Part shown: piece after piece, positions 1 through 11,267 of the stretch
Numbering within the stretch: the stretch's first letter is position 1
Layout: each line of letters opens with the position of its first letter
DNA from: Zygaena filipendulae
Taxonomy: Eukaryota; Arthropoda; Insecta; Lepidoptera; Zygaenidae
DNA: 64,000 nucleotides
Assembly: GCA_907165275.2 (NCBI GenBank)
Contig: OU015666.1
Coordinates: 9,640,001 to 9,704,000, forward strand
Reading direction: 5' to 3'
Translations under genes and position numbers: made by a program
Notes under the pieces: model-generated
The model's input: the letters and a program-made list of their open reading frames with translations, nothing else
What the model was told of the DNA's origin: nothing
The model's database searches: none

Positions 1-240
1 AAAAAACTTACTGTCCTTTATTTTCTCTGTACCTACCTTTCACAACGTGTAGGTAGTATGCAAAATTTAATGTATTTTCTTCCGCGATAATTTCGAAGTT
101 TCCGGGTTAAAAATAGCTTATGTCCTTCTCTGTACCCCTGACAACGTGTATGCAAAATTTCGTGGTGATAGGTTGAGCCGTTTAACCGTGAGAGCGTAAG
201 AAACAAACAAACAAACTCACTTTCGCATTTATATCTAATA
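1..240 (-). repeat. Family-1 interspersed repeat, partial copies
   Basis: Fragments of the commonest dispersed repeat of this window. Recognisable pieces are the 'tgtccttctctgtacccctg' block (the first copy is decayed), 'caacgtgtatgcaaaattt', a caaacaaacaaac run and 'actttcgcatttat'. The same blocks recur in the same order at 13240, 37611 and 54935. Strand is relative only: plus means the copy reads from 'attataaatgcgaaag' towards 'cagctagt'. Probably a lepidopteran SINE or the tail of a non-autonomous non-LTR element; family name not assigned. Confidence 0.6.
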
Positions 241-249
241 TTATCCTAT

Positions 250-445
250 TAATATTATAAATGTGAAAGTGTGGATGTTTGGATGTTTGTTACTCAATCA
301 CGCAAAAACGGCTTACGGATTTGGATGAAATTTGGCATGCACGTTGTCAGGGGTACAGAAAATGACATAGGGTACTTTTTATCCCGGAATTCCCGCGGGA
401 ACTCCGAAATTACCGCGGGGGAAACCGCGGGGCTCAGCTAGTATC
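250..445 (+). repeat. Family-1 interspersed repeat, near full length
   Basis: Reads 'attaatattataaatgtgaa', then 'gttactcaatcacgcaaaaa', 'acgttgtcaggggtacag', 'tactttttatcccggaat', a palindromic 'cccgcggga' block, and ends 'ccgcggggctcagctagt'. It lies head to head with the preceding copy. A very similar copy is at 55425-55612. No coding capacity. Confidence 0.65.
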
Positions 446-1424
446 TAATATTAGCAAGGAAGTAAGGATTTGAAAATGTGTGCAAGAATACTTCCCCAAA
501 GTATGTTAAAATATAGGGAGAGTAAAAATTAATTCTTCGTATTCAATTCGAAATCAGTTTTAAGGAAGGATTTATAGAATTTAGTATCAAGCCGTAAAAC
601 GGCTTCAATTTGTATTTAGGCTGTTAATGTTAGTCACGCCTCTATTTCTGCAAATTAGCCTCATTAATGGCAAGCTATAACACTTAAGTGCCTAAGCTAT
701 GACTGCAAGTTCCTCTTAAATCGGTTGGCAAAGGACTTTAAAACTCAAGGGAGTCGGAGCCAAAGATCGATATCAAGAGCCGATGGCGCCGATGTGTTCT
801 CCCCTTTGCTCTCGCCACCAGAGTGAGTGGATCTCAGCTATTACAAAGCAGTCCCCTGCGGGTTCCTTAATTATACGGACCGAGGGGGGCAAAGTGGCTC
901 AAGTTGTTTTGTTTAGAGAGGTCTGTTTACGGCATCTGTGCCGAGGCACGGCTGTTTCGGCGTTTCTCATTTGAATTTTTGAATTTTAATTCCGACCAAT
1001 ATTTTTGTGACACTTTTATTGCAATATGTTATTATATAAATTGTTTAGTATTTAGTACAGTTTTCTCCAATTCTATAATGTCTATTCTTTTACTATTCAT
1101 TGAACAGAATACCAACGTATACTGATCTGACTCAAACACACTTAAAAAAAAACTTTTTTTTCTTAGCGTGGGCCGCAAGAGTCTATTATTTACATTGAGT
1201 TCAATGGTTATTTAGAGTGTTAATGAAATAGTTTATTAAAGTTTTACTAAAACGACACTGTATAGTTATTTAATCTTCCAAAAAATATGTTGGGTTTTAA
1301 AGTGTAAGTTTTATTACTTCTTGCACACACATACACGCACTAATTTTTTCTATGTTCATAAAATAAATAATTGTACCTCTATGTGTGTTTTATCCCTAAA
1401 TATTTTTAATCTTTATAAATATCT
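446..1424. other. No recognisable gene or repeat
   Basis: AT-rich sequence. The short open frames here (for example 783-974) have no recognisable protein content, splice context or codon pattern, so none is called. Confidence 0.5.
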
Positions 1425-1715
1425 ATCTATACATATAAAATGCTTTGTTCTGAATGACTGAATGACGGCTCAACGCACAGCCTAAACCGCTGATCGTAAA
1501 GACCTGTTTGGAGGGTGTGTTCTTTGTATGACCGTCATACGGTCACTATGACGTGGGCATCCGATAAGAAAGGATTTTCTGAGGGGGTGAAAAAGAGGGG
1601 CAAAGTTGTACGTGATTCCTTACTCCAATGTAACGTAAAAAAGCAAATAAAAATCTTATTGGAACCATTTTCGACTTCTACGCGGACGAAGTCGCGGGCA
1701 AAAGGTAGTCCAAAA
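1425..1715 (+). repeat. Family-1b interspersed repeat
   Basis: Starts 'ctatacatataaaatgcttt', continues with 'cagcctaaaccgctgatcg', 'ggagggtgtgttctttgtat' and 'gcatccgataagaaaggatt', and ends 'acgcggacgaagtcgcgggc'. A second copy with the same block order is at 22128-22372, and a partial inverted one at 17640-17790. The open frame at 1515-1718 lies inside the repeat and is not a gene. Confidence 0.6.
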
Positions 1716-2334
1716 TAAAACTTGCATGTGGTCTAGCGATTACGTGTACTGCCTGCTTGCCACTCGAGTGGCGAGGGCCGGGGCCTCATAACCTCTTCGG
1801 CCTCTAAGGGCCGCCACGCACTCCCCAGGAAGCGAGCACACTTGAGATCTCCCAGTGCAATGGTTAAATTCTTGAAAGACGGGAGGGTTCGATTTAATTG
1901 CTCCTAAAAAGGGGTAAGTAGACGTGTTTCTTTTTATAGTAGTTATTTGTAGATAGTAAACAGTCTTTAACCGACCCAGGCTCTGTTTATCTATGTATGT
2001 GCGTATTACGAGTTTTCTAGAACTTACACGACAAATTTTAACTTTGTATTCCTTACTTTCACTGAACGTAAAATGATATTTTACATTAGCTAGCTAAACA
2101 TTTTGCGCTACTTTACTCATATTGGGTTCTGTTTTAGTATAAGTATGTACATTGTTATATTAAAGATTAATACTTATTATCAAGTATAACAACATAGGTA
2201 CTATGTAGTTATCTCAATTTCAGGAAAGAGTCGTTCAGTGTTCAGCATATCTCGTCGGAGTAATTTCTATTTATTTGTCTTGATCCAGTTCACGTATGTG
2301 TCCCATAGCACAGATAATATTATACTATACCCAT
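1716..2334. other. No recognisable gene
   Basis: AT-rich spacer. No exon-like frame or repeat was recognised. Confidence 0.45.
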
Positions 2335-2480
2335 AGTAAGCGACCACGTCTCGGTACGGAAGGACCGACGACTTGGTAAAGGTCGCGGGACACTATTGGC
2401 TGCGGGAAGCGCAGGAGCTGTAGTTGTGGCGATCCTTGGGCATCTGTCCAGCAGTGGACGTCTTTTGGCTGATGTAATGA
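2335..2480 (+). mobile_element. 3' remnant of a non-LTR retrotransposon (RTE-like)
   Basis: Translates, with decay, to the end of a lepidopteran non-LTR ORF: D-D-L-V-K-V-A-G, then W-L-R-E-A-Q, then W-R-S-L-G, followed by 'ccagcagtggacgtcttttg' and 'gctgatgtaatgatcc'. The same tail, better preserved, recurs in introns of the two colmedin-like genes near 38800 and 49640. Truncated and not functional. Assignment to the RTE clade is from memory of these tails. Confidence 0.5.
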
Positions 2481-3300
2481 TCCAGTTCACAGTAATTCAG
2501 TTGGGTTACAGCTAGTCAAGAAACAAGCTTCTTGTATCCTTTCCATTGAACGTGTATCATTGAGAACAGGAAACTTTGTACAATAAATTTTAACATTTAC
2601 GTAGAACGTAGGTATACAGTTGTGTATAGCTTTATATGACTTTACAAATTACTTCAGAACAAGGAACCTGCCTAAATTAAATAAGACCAAGTTCTATTCC
2701 ACTGAACCGTCGTCCCAAAGATTACAGAAGATTAGTTGGAAGCGGTAGATTGAAAGCTCAGGGCTCAACAAAGTTTTACGTAATATGTAATGTCAACCTA
2801 CGTAGCTGACGAGTGACGTGCTTTATGATAATATTTCTTAGAAACAAAGATCTTTAAAGATCAAATAGTTAAATTAAGCAACTCCTTTGCCTTTTGAATT
2901 TGATGAGCCCACAGACATGTTGATTGAAAACTTTGACGTCCATAACAATGGCAATGGTTTCCCAGATTAATAAAAAAAAAAAAAAAACTTATCTTATTTT
3001 GCTCAACTTATAAGTTGCCAAACACATAAGTCAGTCATGTCTAAGCTTGGTCTGAGCTCGACATGTAGACGCAACGAGATCGAACGGCCAAAGGCAAAAA
3101 TACAGACTGCCGGAGATGGAACCGGCTTGGGATCCGGAAATGCCGGCGCCGACCGACCGCGGACCGACTCGGTCGAGGACGGATTGATTCATTGCCGTTG
3201 CACTATTGTATCGTGTATGATATTATCATAAAATAAATGTACTTAAGTTTAATAGGTCGGTTTTTACAAGGCGGGAACCAGAGTCGACAATACGTTATTC
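2481..3300. other. Spacer with a poly(A) run and a GC-rich block
   Basis: Contains an A-run near 2970-2986 and a GC-rich block at about 3050-3190 that is open as a 64-codon frame. The frame matches no family I recognise and has no clear splice sites, so it is left as uninterpreted. Confidence 0.35.
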
Positions 3301-3309
3301 ATCTTTATA

Positions 3310-3487
3310 TGTATGTAAAAATGTATTGCTGTTCGTTTGTCTGGCTAAAACTCAAGAATGGCTGGACCCATTTGGCTAATTTTGAACTTGAAATATTTGT
3401 GGAAGCTCAGGGAAGGTTTAAGAAGTAAATTAGGCTACGTTGGAGTTCCGAAACTCACGCAGGTGAAACCGCGGGGTACAGCTAGTG
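3310..3487 (+). repeat. Diverged family-1-type repeat
   Basis: Ends with the diagnostic 'gtgaaaccgcggggtaca' followed by 'gctagt', preceded by 'tggagttccgaaactcacgc'. The 5' part has drifted or belongs to a different subfamily ('gctgttcgtttgtctggcta'). Confidence 0.45.
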
Positions 3488-3899
3488 TGTTGATAAAAAG
3501 TATATTTTGTTGCATATTACAGTGCAGTTTTTTGTGTCCCTTAAAATACTGTCTCCTTTGGAGTCCGCCAGGAGCTGCGAGACATTGAAGTATTATGTAC
3601 GTCAGTACTGTATGCTCCGAGAACGATTTTGCGGTATAAACTCCAAACCAAATAGGTAAAACTACAAAATTGCGTCTCTTTTAGTTTAAGCCTAGCTGCA
3701 GGTTAAACAGGTAAGTACTTTCTTTTAGGGGTGAGAATAAGAAAAAAATTGAATTCGCGTGAAAAACGGTAAACAAAAACATGAACACCGCATGCACACA
3801 CACACACACTGCATGTCTGTCTGTCTGCCTGTTCGCGACAAACTCGAAAACTATTGCATGGTTTTTCATGCGATTTTCACAAATAGATAGAGTTATTCA

Positions 3900-4073
3900 T
3901 GTTAAAACTCTTTTATGTTTATACTGAGAACACTGTCAATTTGATATTTAAATATTTTTATACACATTCTTTTGTTTGATCATTGTTGTATGTCATTCCT
4001 TTTGAAACTATAATATATTTATCTTACCTTTTTCACCTGACTTTTATATTACTCTGCTACCCAAGTAACAAGT
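3900..4073 (+). repeat. 5' LTR of copia element
   Basis: 174 bp, running from 'tgttaaaactcttttatgtt' to 'acccaagtaacaagt'. It begins with TG; the right end was set by comparison with the 3' LTR and by the flanking 'attca' duplication. It should carry the promoter and transcription start of the element, but no clear TATA box can be singled out in this AT-rich stretch. Confidence 0.93.
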
Positions 4074-4088
4074 GGTTATGGGCCCAGG
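4074..4088 (+). promoter_or_regulatory. Primer binding site, half initiator-Met tRNA type
   Basis: The sequence 'ggttatgggcccag' directly follows the 5' LTR. It is complementary to the anticodon stem-loop of eukaryotic initiator methionine tRNA (CUGGGCCCAUAACC). Drosophila copia is known to prime from a cleaved 5' half of this tRNA rather than from its 3' CCA end, so the same priming mode is inferred here. Confidence 0.85.
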
Positions 4089-4151
4089 AAATAACTGATA
4101 AGTGGTTATAGGTCTCAAATAAGTCTTTTAAAAAAGGTTAAGAAAAGTGCA

Positions 4152-7100
4152 ATGGATACTCCATCGACTTCACAGTCGGCACATCCTTCAAAAGATTTTC
4201 AGACAGCGCAGAACTCAACAAATATAAGCATATCAAAGCTAAAAGGATCAGCTAACTTCAGCACATGGGCATTTGCCATAGAATGCATGCTCACTGACCT
4301 AGAGTTGTGGGAAGTCGTTGTAAAACCCGCTGACCTCTCCAACCCTGATCAAAAACGGAAAGATCAGAAGGCTCGTGCGAAAATATGTTTATCTTGTGAA
4401 GAATCCATCTATCCCGTTATAAGGTCAGCAAAAACCGCATTTGAAACATTCAGTTGTTTACGAAAAGCTTATGCTGATGGTGGACTCACAAGGAGGCTTG
4501 CACTGATGAAAAAACTCTTAACAAATTCGTTCAAAGGAAAGATTCAACAGTATGTGAATGAGTCACTAGCTATCCAACAAGAACTACAAGGAATTGGAGC
4601 ACAAGTGGATGATGAATTCTTAGCTATTATAATGCTCACTGGACTTCCAGAAAAATATCATCCCTTAGTTATGGCCATCGAACACTCTAATATGAAGATC
4701 ACCACGGAAAATGTAGTGACAGCTCTTCTAAAAGAAGAATCACGAGCTGTACAGTCCTCAGCAGATACCAGCAGATCTCCAGATACAGCGCTATGCACCA
4801 AGAAACAAACAAAGAAGAAATTTTGTTCCTATTGTAAAAAATTAGGGCATATAGTGAGTGAATGTAGGATTCTAAAAAATAAGAAAAACAAGAATGTTTC
4901 GGTTTCGTCAAATGTTTGTACAAATTATACTTCCGAATTTACACTTTCATCTTGTTTCACTAATCGTTCACCCACAGGTTCACAAGATTGGTTTCTTGAT
5001 TCCGGCGCAAGCTCCCACATGAGTAACAGGAGAGAGTGGTTCGAGTTCTTGTCCCCTCACGTAACTCCTATCACTGTGGCAAATAAGGAGACTTTATTGA
5101 GTCATGGTAAGGGCACTGTAAATATAAATATTTCCGATGGTGTAAATAAAATTAGTAATGTATTATATGTTCCTGGTCTCGCTACAAATCTTTTATCTGT
5201 AAGTAGTTTAGTTAAGAAAGGATTCGATGTATTGTTTACGCCGAAAGGCGCAACAATATTTCAAAGCGGTGGCTGTCATGTGACAAATCCCGTCATTGCC
5301 ACAGGGTCGAATCACAACGGTATGTTTAGATTAAATGTAAATAAATTGCATTCCTTGTATACTTCCACCAAAGAGTCTGCACTACTTTGGCATAGACGTC
5401 TTGGCCATCTTAATACAAAGAGCATGGATATATTAAAAAATAAATGTATCGGCCTAGACTATATTGGAAGTTACCACGGAACATGTATTCCGTGTCTACA
5501 AGGTAAATTTTCAAAGAAACCGTTTAAGAGCTCAAAAAGTAGATCGAGTAAAGTCCTACAACTTATTCATTCGGACTTATGCGGACCTATGAGTACGCAC
5601 TCGTGGGGCGGAGCCCTATATTTATTAACATTTACCGACGACTACTCTCGTAAAACTTTTGGATATCTTTTGAAAACAAAAGCCGAAGTTTACACAAAGT
5701 TTGTCGAATTTAAGCATTTAGTCGAAAATCAAACGGGAGAAAAAATTAAAATTCTCCGTTCAGATAATGGTCGGGAATATGTAAATAGCGACATGATAAC
5801 GTTTATGAGGGAGAATGGTATAGTGCACCAAACCACGGTGCCGTACACTCCTCAACAAAACGGAGTTTCAGAACGTGTAAATAGAACGATCATTGAAAAA
5901 GCAAGATCTATGCTAAAAGACTCGAATTTACCTTTAGCGTACTGGGGAGAAGCGGTAAATACGGCAATTTATTTAAAAAATCGTTCACCCACGCAAGCTT
6001 TAAATAACAAGATTCCAGAAGAAGTATGGACCGGCAATAAAGTCGACCTTTCTCACTTGCGAATCTTTGGCTGCGAAGCTCACGTCCTCGTACCCAAAGA
6101 AAAGCGTTCAAAACTGGAATCCAAAACTAAAGTTTGTATCTTTGTTGGCTATTCTATAGAAAGCAAAGGTTATCGCTTAATAGACCCTAATAATCCTCGG
6201 CAGATTATTATTGCTAGAGATGTAGCGTTTATTGAAGATAAAACGCATGAAGAGTCTAATCCAAATTCCTCACATAACGAAGAGTCACCCCAACCACAAC
6301 CATCTGTAATCTTTGTACCCATTCAAAATGATGAAGAACCAGTTTCACAGCCACAACATCAAGTACAGTCAGACAGTGAAGACACTCAACCCGAGATGTC
6401 ACCATCTTTAGAACAGCTGACTATACCGGATGAACCTCTTACTCATGAAGTTTCCCCAATTATTTCTGAACCTGAACCCATTGTAGAGACATCAACTGAA
6501 AGACGATACCCTCTCCGAGACAGGCGTCCTCCTGAGAGATATCAGGAGAATCTCTACATGACATCAGATCAGGAACCAGAAACTTACAAAGAAGTTACAG
6601 AGCATCCGCAAAAAGACAAGTGGCTAGAAGCGATGAAAGCAGAATACAATTCATTGATTCAGCATGGAACCTGGATTCTAGTTGATAGACCATCCGGCAG
6701 GAAGACAACAAAATGTAAATGGGTATACAAAATAAAAAAGGACACAAGTGGGAACATTACAAAATACAAAGCCAGACTAGTAGCCAAAGGGTTCACCCAA
6801 ATAGCTGGAGTAGACTATGGTGAAACTTTTTCACCAGTTGCTAGGCTATCTTCAGTAAGGCTTTTGTTTGCATTTGCTGTGCAATATCGGCTACAAGTAC
6901 ATCACCTTGATGTAGAAACTGCCTTTTTAAACGGTGACCTGGAAGAGGAAATTTATATGGAACAACCAGAAGGTTTTGCTACTGATCCAAAGGGGAAAGT
7001 ATGCTTACTTAAAAAATCCCTATATGGGCTTAAACAAGCTCCGCGTCAATGGAACAAAAAAGTATGCCAAGCGATGGCTGCTCTGTCGCTGACTCAAGCC

Positions 7101-8102
7101 GCATCAGAACACTGTCTTTACTATAAAAGAGACGGACCTAATGATTTTATCGTTATCGCAGTGTTCGTCGACGATTTCTTTTTTATGACAACCAATAGTG
7201 ATTTAAAAGATAATTTTGTAAGCGAACTCAAAAAGACGTTTACAATTAAAGATCTCGGTCCTGTCAAAGACTGCCTCGGTATGAGAGTCGTACAAAGTGA
7301 AGGCAGTATAACCCTCGATCAGACAAAATATATCGAAAAATTACTAGACAAGTTCGGTATGAGCGACGCGATCTCGGTCACTACGCCAATGGAACTTGGG
7401 TTAAAACTCACTGTTCCGGAAAAGGAAGAAGAAAATCTAGAAGTCCCATATCAGGAGCTTATCGGCTCATTAATGTACATTTCTATATGTACAAGACCTG
7501 ATATTGCCCACACGGTCTCGTACCTATCTCAGTTCAATGCACATTACGGGGGGGTACACTGGAAGGCCGCTAAGCGAGTCCTTAGATACCTTAAGGGTAC
7601 GAAGGAACTCAGACTTCACTTCAAACACGGTGACCACTCTTACCCAGTAGGTTACGCTGACGCCGATTATGGAAGCAATCTTGTGGACCGTCGATCATTC
7701 ACTGGATTCACCTTCCTGATGAGCGGTGCACCTGTGTCGTGGGAAGCTCGCAAACAGCGAACAGTTGCACTTTCCACAACAGAAGCTGAATATATGGCTT
7801 TGGCTGAAGCTTGTAAAGAGGCCATATATTTAAAGACGCTCATCAGTGAAGTATTCTCGGTCACTCATCCCATAATCATTCATACCGACAATCAAAGTTC
7901 ACTCAAACTAGCTCATAATAACACCTATCACGCACGTACTAAACACATTGACATCAAACATCACTTCATTAGAGACTCACTATCACACCACGACATACAA
8001 GTCAAATACATACCCACAAATGACATGGTCGCAGACATTTTGACAAAACCCTTGCCGAAACTGAAACATTTTAAATGTACAAATTCTTTAGGTTTAGGCT
8101 AG
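4152..8102 (+). CDS. Copia Gag-Pol polyprotein, 1316 residues, intact
   Basis: Single uninterrupted frame, as usual for copia. Domains in order: Gag-like N-terminus with a zinc knuckle C-x2-C-x4-H-x4-C from about residue 225; aspartic protease motif D-S-G-A at about 283; pre-integrase L-W-H-R-R-L-G-H near 410-420; integrase core with acidic residues at about 472 (S-D-L-C), 537 (S-D-N-G) and 573 (V-S-E-R); reverse transcriptase with L-D-V-E-T-A-F-L-N-G and the catalytic F-V-D-D near 1005; RNase H with Y-A-D-A-D-Y-G near 1168 and S-T-T-E-A-E-Y-M. Protease before integrase before RT is the Ty1/copia order. No stop or frameshift was seen, so the element may still be competent. Start chosen at the first ATG, 63 bp after the primer binding site. 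Confidence 0.95.
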   Translation: MDTPSTSQSAHPSKDFQTAQNSTNISISKLKGSANFSTWAFAIECMLTDLELWEVVVKPADLSNPDQKRKDQKARAKICLSCEESIYPVIRSAKTAFETFSCLRKAYADGGLTRRLALMKKLLTNSFKGKIQQYVNESLAIQQELQGIGAQVDDEFLAIIMLTGLPEKYHPLVMAIEHSNMKITTENVVTALLKEESRAVQSSADTSRSPDTALCTKKQTKKKFCSYCKKLGHIVSECRILKNKKNKNVSVSSNVCTNYTSEFTLSSCFTNRSPTGSQDWFLDSGASSHMSNRREWFEFLSPHVTPITVANKETLLSHGKGTVNINISDGVNKISNVLYVPGLATNLLSVSSLVKKGFDVLFTPKGATIFQSGGCHVTNPVIATGSNHNGMFRLNVNKLHSLYTSTKESALLWHRRLGHLNTKSMDILKNKCIGLDYIGSYHGTCIPCLQGKFSKKPFKSSKSRSSKVLQLIHSDLCGPMSTHSWGGALYLLTFTDDYSRKTFGYLLKTKAEVYTKFVEFKHLVENQTGEKIKILRSDNGREYVNSDMITFMRENGIVHQTTVPYTPQQNGVSERVNRTIIEKARSMLKDSNLPLAYWGEAVNTAIYLKNRSPTQALNNKIPEEVWTGNKVDLSHLRIFGCEAHVLVPKEKRSKLESKTKVCIFVGYSIESKGYRLIDPNNPRQIIIARDVAFIEDKTHEESNPNSSHNEESPQPQPSVIFVPIQNDEEPVSQPQHQVQSDSEDTQPEMSPSLEQLTIPDEPLTHEVSPIISEPEPIVETSTERRYPLRDRRPPERYQENLYMTSDQEPETYKEVTEHPQKDKWLEAMKAEYNSLIQHGTWILVDRPSGRKTTKCKWVYKIKKDTSGNITKYKARLVAKGFTQIAGVDYGETFSPVARLSSVRLLFAFAVQYRLQVHHLDVETAFLNGDLEEEIYMEQPEGFATDPKGKVCLLKKSLYGLKQAPRQWNKKVCQAMAALSLTQAASEHCLYYKRDGPNDFIVIAVFVDDFFFMTTNSDLKDNFVSELKKTFTIKDLGPVKDCLGMRVVQSEGSITLDQTKYIEKLLDKFGMSDAISVTTPMELGLKLTVPEKEEENLEVPYQELIGSLMYISICTRPDIAHTVSYLSQFNAHYGGVHWKAAKRVLRYLKGTKELRLHFKHGDHSYPVGYADADYGSNLVDRRSFTGFTFLMSGAPVSWEARKQRTVALSTTEAEYMALAEACKEAIYLKTLISEVFSVTHPIIIHTDNQSSLKLAHNNTYHARTKHIDIKHHFIRDSLSHHDIQVKYIPTNDMVADILTKPLPKLKHFKCTNSLGLG

Positions 8103-8285
8103 TTCTAGGTTTTGTATGTCTTTAGATCATATTGTATGTATATAGGGTGTGTATAGTTTAGTGATGTGTTTATATGTACAGGATGTTGTTTTTATTATTT
8201 CAGTGCTAGTGATAAGTGTATAGTGAATTTTGATACTGTCTTTTTACTTGTATTATAATGTGTATATACAGGGTGTTCTCATTAC

Positions 8286-8292
8286 GGGGGGG
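8286..8292 (+). other. Polypurine tract
   Basis: Seven G residues lie directly against the TG that opens the 3' LTR. This is the expected position of the plus-strand primer. Confidence 0.75.
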
Positions 8293-8466
8293 TGTTAAAA
8301 CTCTTTTATGTTTATACTGAGAACAATGTCAATTTGATATTTAAATATTTTTATACACATTCTTTTGTTTGATCATTGTTGTATGTCATTCCTTTTGAAA
8401 CTATAATATATTTATCTTACCTTTTTCACCTGACTTTTATATTACTCTGCTACCCAAGTAACAAGT
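8293..8466 (+). repeat. 3' LTR of copia element
   Basis: 174 bp, identical to the 5' LTR apart from A instead of C at position 8326. It is followed directly by the target-site copy 'attca' (8467-8471). Confidence 0.93.
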
Positions 8467-8471
8467 ATTCA

Positions 8472-10242
8472 AGAGGAAGGTTTATACGTATACTTTTGTG
8501 AAGTTTGTGTACAAGCCCTAAGGCGGTATTGACATGTATGTACGCTTCCTTGGGTCTTATAAAATGTTAGTGTTACATTAAGCAGACAATCAACGGTTTT
8601 CACTGAAGGTGGTTGCTTTCATTCATTAGTCCCAACAACTCAGTTTATCTTGGAATTCCCGCGGGAATTTCGAAATATATTGCAGACATAATACAAGCAC
8701 AAAAAAAACTACATTCCTCTCTACCAATTGTTTTATAATTTATTCTATTCATTGAATAATAATAGATAAAATATATTATGTAAGTAACTAAGTTTAAACT
8801 CGCATGCATCAGCTATAAAGTAATATTGTCTCTTTGCAATAGCTGCTAGAAACACAAAGCTCGTTTATAATAACCATAAATATTTATTAGAATGGTACCT
8901 ATTTGTAGAGGACTTGGGGTAGCATTACTCTGACAGCGTGGCTGTCTTTTCTATAGGCAATAGAAAAGCATAGTAGAAAAGTAAGTTTAGTTTTTTTGTG
9001 TAGCTTTGCTTCGCTCGAACAAAAAATGTAGCTGATATTCTTCCATATTACATTGTTACAGTACAAAGTTAAACTCCAGTTTTATTGACCAGTTTGTGAA
9101 ATAAAAAATATACCTAACTGATCGTGAGTGCTCGAATCCTTCGACGGTTGTTCTTGCAAGATATAATCAATTGGAGAACTGCGAAAATATATTTTTATAT
9201 CGGTGCAAAGTTTCAAAATGCATTTCGAAACTAACCTATGTGTCCGCTTACTTTAGATCTAGAAATAGAACATTATATTTTTTCATCTCTATACAAAGAG
9301 TTCCTGTGGGGAATCCCCAATTTCACATAGATGTCGTTGGGAACAGCTAGTTTTTATGTACAATACCTATAATATAAGTACAGGACACTAGGACAGACAG
9401 ACAGACTAGATGTACCTACCATCTCTACACTTATAACGAATTACGGCTTAATAACTTACAAATTAGGTGTATAGCAATTATACGAAGAGTTCCCGAGGGA
9501 ATGTTATAAAGGTAAAATATTTGACTTTTTATGTTGGTTTTCAATAGATAAACTAAAAAACGAATTAACGAAATTACAGTGTATATTATAGGATTATGTT
9601 AGGTTACTTTTAACTTTTAAGTATATCGAACATTTTGCCGCAGCACAGTTTATAATATAATACTATAGCCGCGGAAACTCCGAAATTAAAGCGAGTGAAA
9701 CCTGGGCGCGACTAGTATAGTTCATATTATCGCTATCTTCACTTCGCACTCCGCATCTTTCCCGCCATAAAATTCCAAATAGGTAATGTAGGTGTACCTA
9801 CATCCACTACATCAGCAGCAGCAATGTATGTATGAACACTTTATGTAGTCTTTGAACTTTATTACTATTGCAATAAGATTCAATGATAGCAGTCGAAGGT
9901 ATTTACATATTTATGCCGCTGCCTGTACCTACTCGTGTGTTTATCGTGAAATGTCAGCGCGGATTTTGATTGGGGGGTTGCCATTTGTGATTTCAGCGGC
10001 GAATTTTGTTTGCACTGCGTCGAACTGGGCAGGGCTTACGGCCTTTCAAATGCAAAACGTGCTTGCCAGGATCGATGTGGCTTCAAAACGTCCAAATCAG
10101 ACCACGGCTCCCAACCAGCCGCCAGGGTAACGCAATGTAGTTTATTATGTACATCGAGCTTCCTGTGAGTCCAGTGTATCTTTATCTTAAGGATTATGAC
10201 TTAAAACAAGTTTACTGATATTCTAGCCTAACGAGCTCAAAT
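8472..10242. other. Repeat debris, no gene
   Basis: Contains decayed ends of family-1 repeats: 'ggaattcccgcgggaattt' near 8652, 'gtggggaatccccaa' near 9306, and 'actccgaaattaaagcgagt' to 'gcgactagtat' near 9670-9720. The 92-codon frame at 9852-10130 has no recognisable domain and no splice context. No gene is called. Confidence 0.4.
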
Positions 10243-10570
10243 AATAGGGATGTTGACTACTATTGAAAATCAAAATTCTAATTAGTCCGTCAGTTAGAAA
10301 ATAAAAAAACAATAGACACGTATTTTTTGCTTTTTAAATAAATTAAAATATACAGAGATAAAGGGCATTAAAGTTTAGGATGAGGAGGTCGTGACGTCAC
10401 TAACCGCAAAACCGCCATACAAACTGTCAAAATAGTGACGTCACGCGAAATTTCAACTCAATATATCGCCGTTATTTTTTGATTACGTAAAAAAAGAAAA
10501 AATACGTGTCCAATATTTTTAATAATCTACAAGACGGACTAAAAAATAAAAATTAGTCAACATGCCCATT
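10243..10570 (+). mobile_element. CRE-bearing MITE, copy 1
   Basis: Non-coding element of about 330 bp with imperfect terminal inverted repeats. The left end 'aatagggatgttgacta' mirrors the right end, which ends 'gtcaacatgcccatt'. Internal landmarks are 'attagtccgtcagttag', 'atagacacgtattttttgct', 'gtcgtgacgtcactaacc', 'atagtgacgtcacgcgaaat', 'caactcaatatatcgccgtt' and 'aatacgtgtccaatattttt'. The two TGACGTCA octamers lie about 50 bp apart. No transposase is encoded and the parent superfamily is unknown. Confidence 0.85.
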
Positions 10571-11267
10571 CTTTGTAACTGTCCACTGTTTTCTCTAACT
10601 GTACTGCAGGAGTAGTACGTCTGCTTTTCCAAGGCTCCTGTTGCCACATTAAAAAAAGAAGACAGGATATAGGTACAGTTGTCATCGGAATGTGACTGTA
10701 TTCGCTTTTGACAGGCGTTGAATCTATCCATCAACTAGCTTTTAAGACTGACTAAAGTACGTATTTTTGACGCTTAATGTACACAACTGCGTATTTTGGC
10801 TGTCGTAATTAAAAAAAAACACGATTATACAGTTAAGAATATCTTTAGATATCAACACTTCGAATAGGAACTCGAGTGTATCCAGCCAGACTTGACAATG
10901 CGCATCGTTCACAATATTTATGCAGCATCATTAAGAGGCTATGTAAAAAAGCTTGCTTTTAAAATCCTCAGAAATTATAACATACTGTTATTAGGCATTC
11001 GATTTTCCGATTTATATGTCGATTGAGCATATAATTGAAACCGAAATAATTACGACAGTTGGTAGAAAAAAAAAGTAGGCTTTTTTATCACAGAACACAT
11101 TTAAAAGCAGTGGTTTACATAAATTGGAACTTGACTTACAAGGGACAACTATAAGTTATTTATTTATAGGTATTAACTGACGGACCAAAAATAAAATAAA
11201 ATAAATAATAATATTTAAAATAAAGAATTTTATTATTTACTGACGAAGCTAGAATTTCACTTTAGTT

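Larger units (their letters stand above)
3900..8466 (+). mobile_element. Complete Ty1/copia LTR retrotransposon
   Basis: A 4567-bp element with 174-bp LTRs (3900-4073 and 8293-8466), a primer binding site directly after the left LTR, one long Gag-Pol frame and a polypurine tract directly before the right LTR. The 5-bp direct repeat 'attca' flanks it on both sides (3895-3899 and 8467-8471), the expected target-site duplication. The LTRs differ at one position (C at 3933, A at 8326), so the insertion is recent on an evolutionary scale. It sits on the plus strand, antisense to the ZSWIM-like gene whose first exon is at 26.9 kb. Confidence 0.95.

Noticed and set aside
9852..10130. 92-codon plus frame
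   Set aside because: No recognisable protein features and no exon signals; treated as chance.
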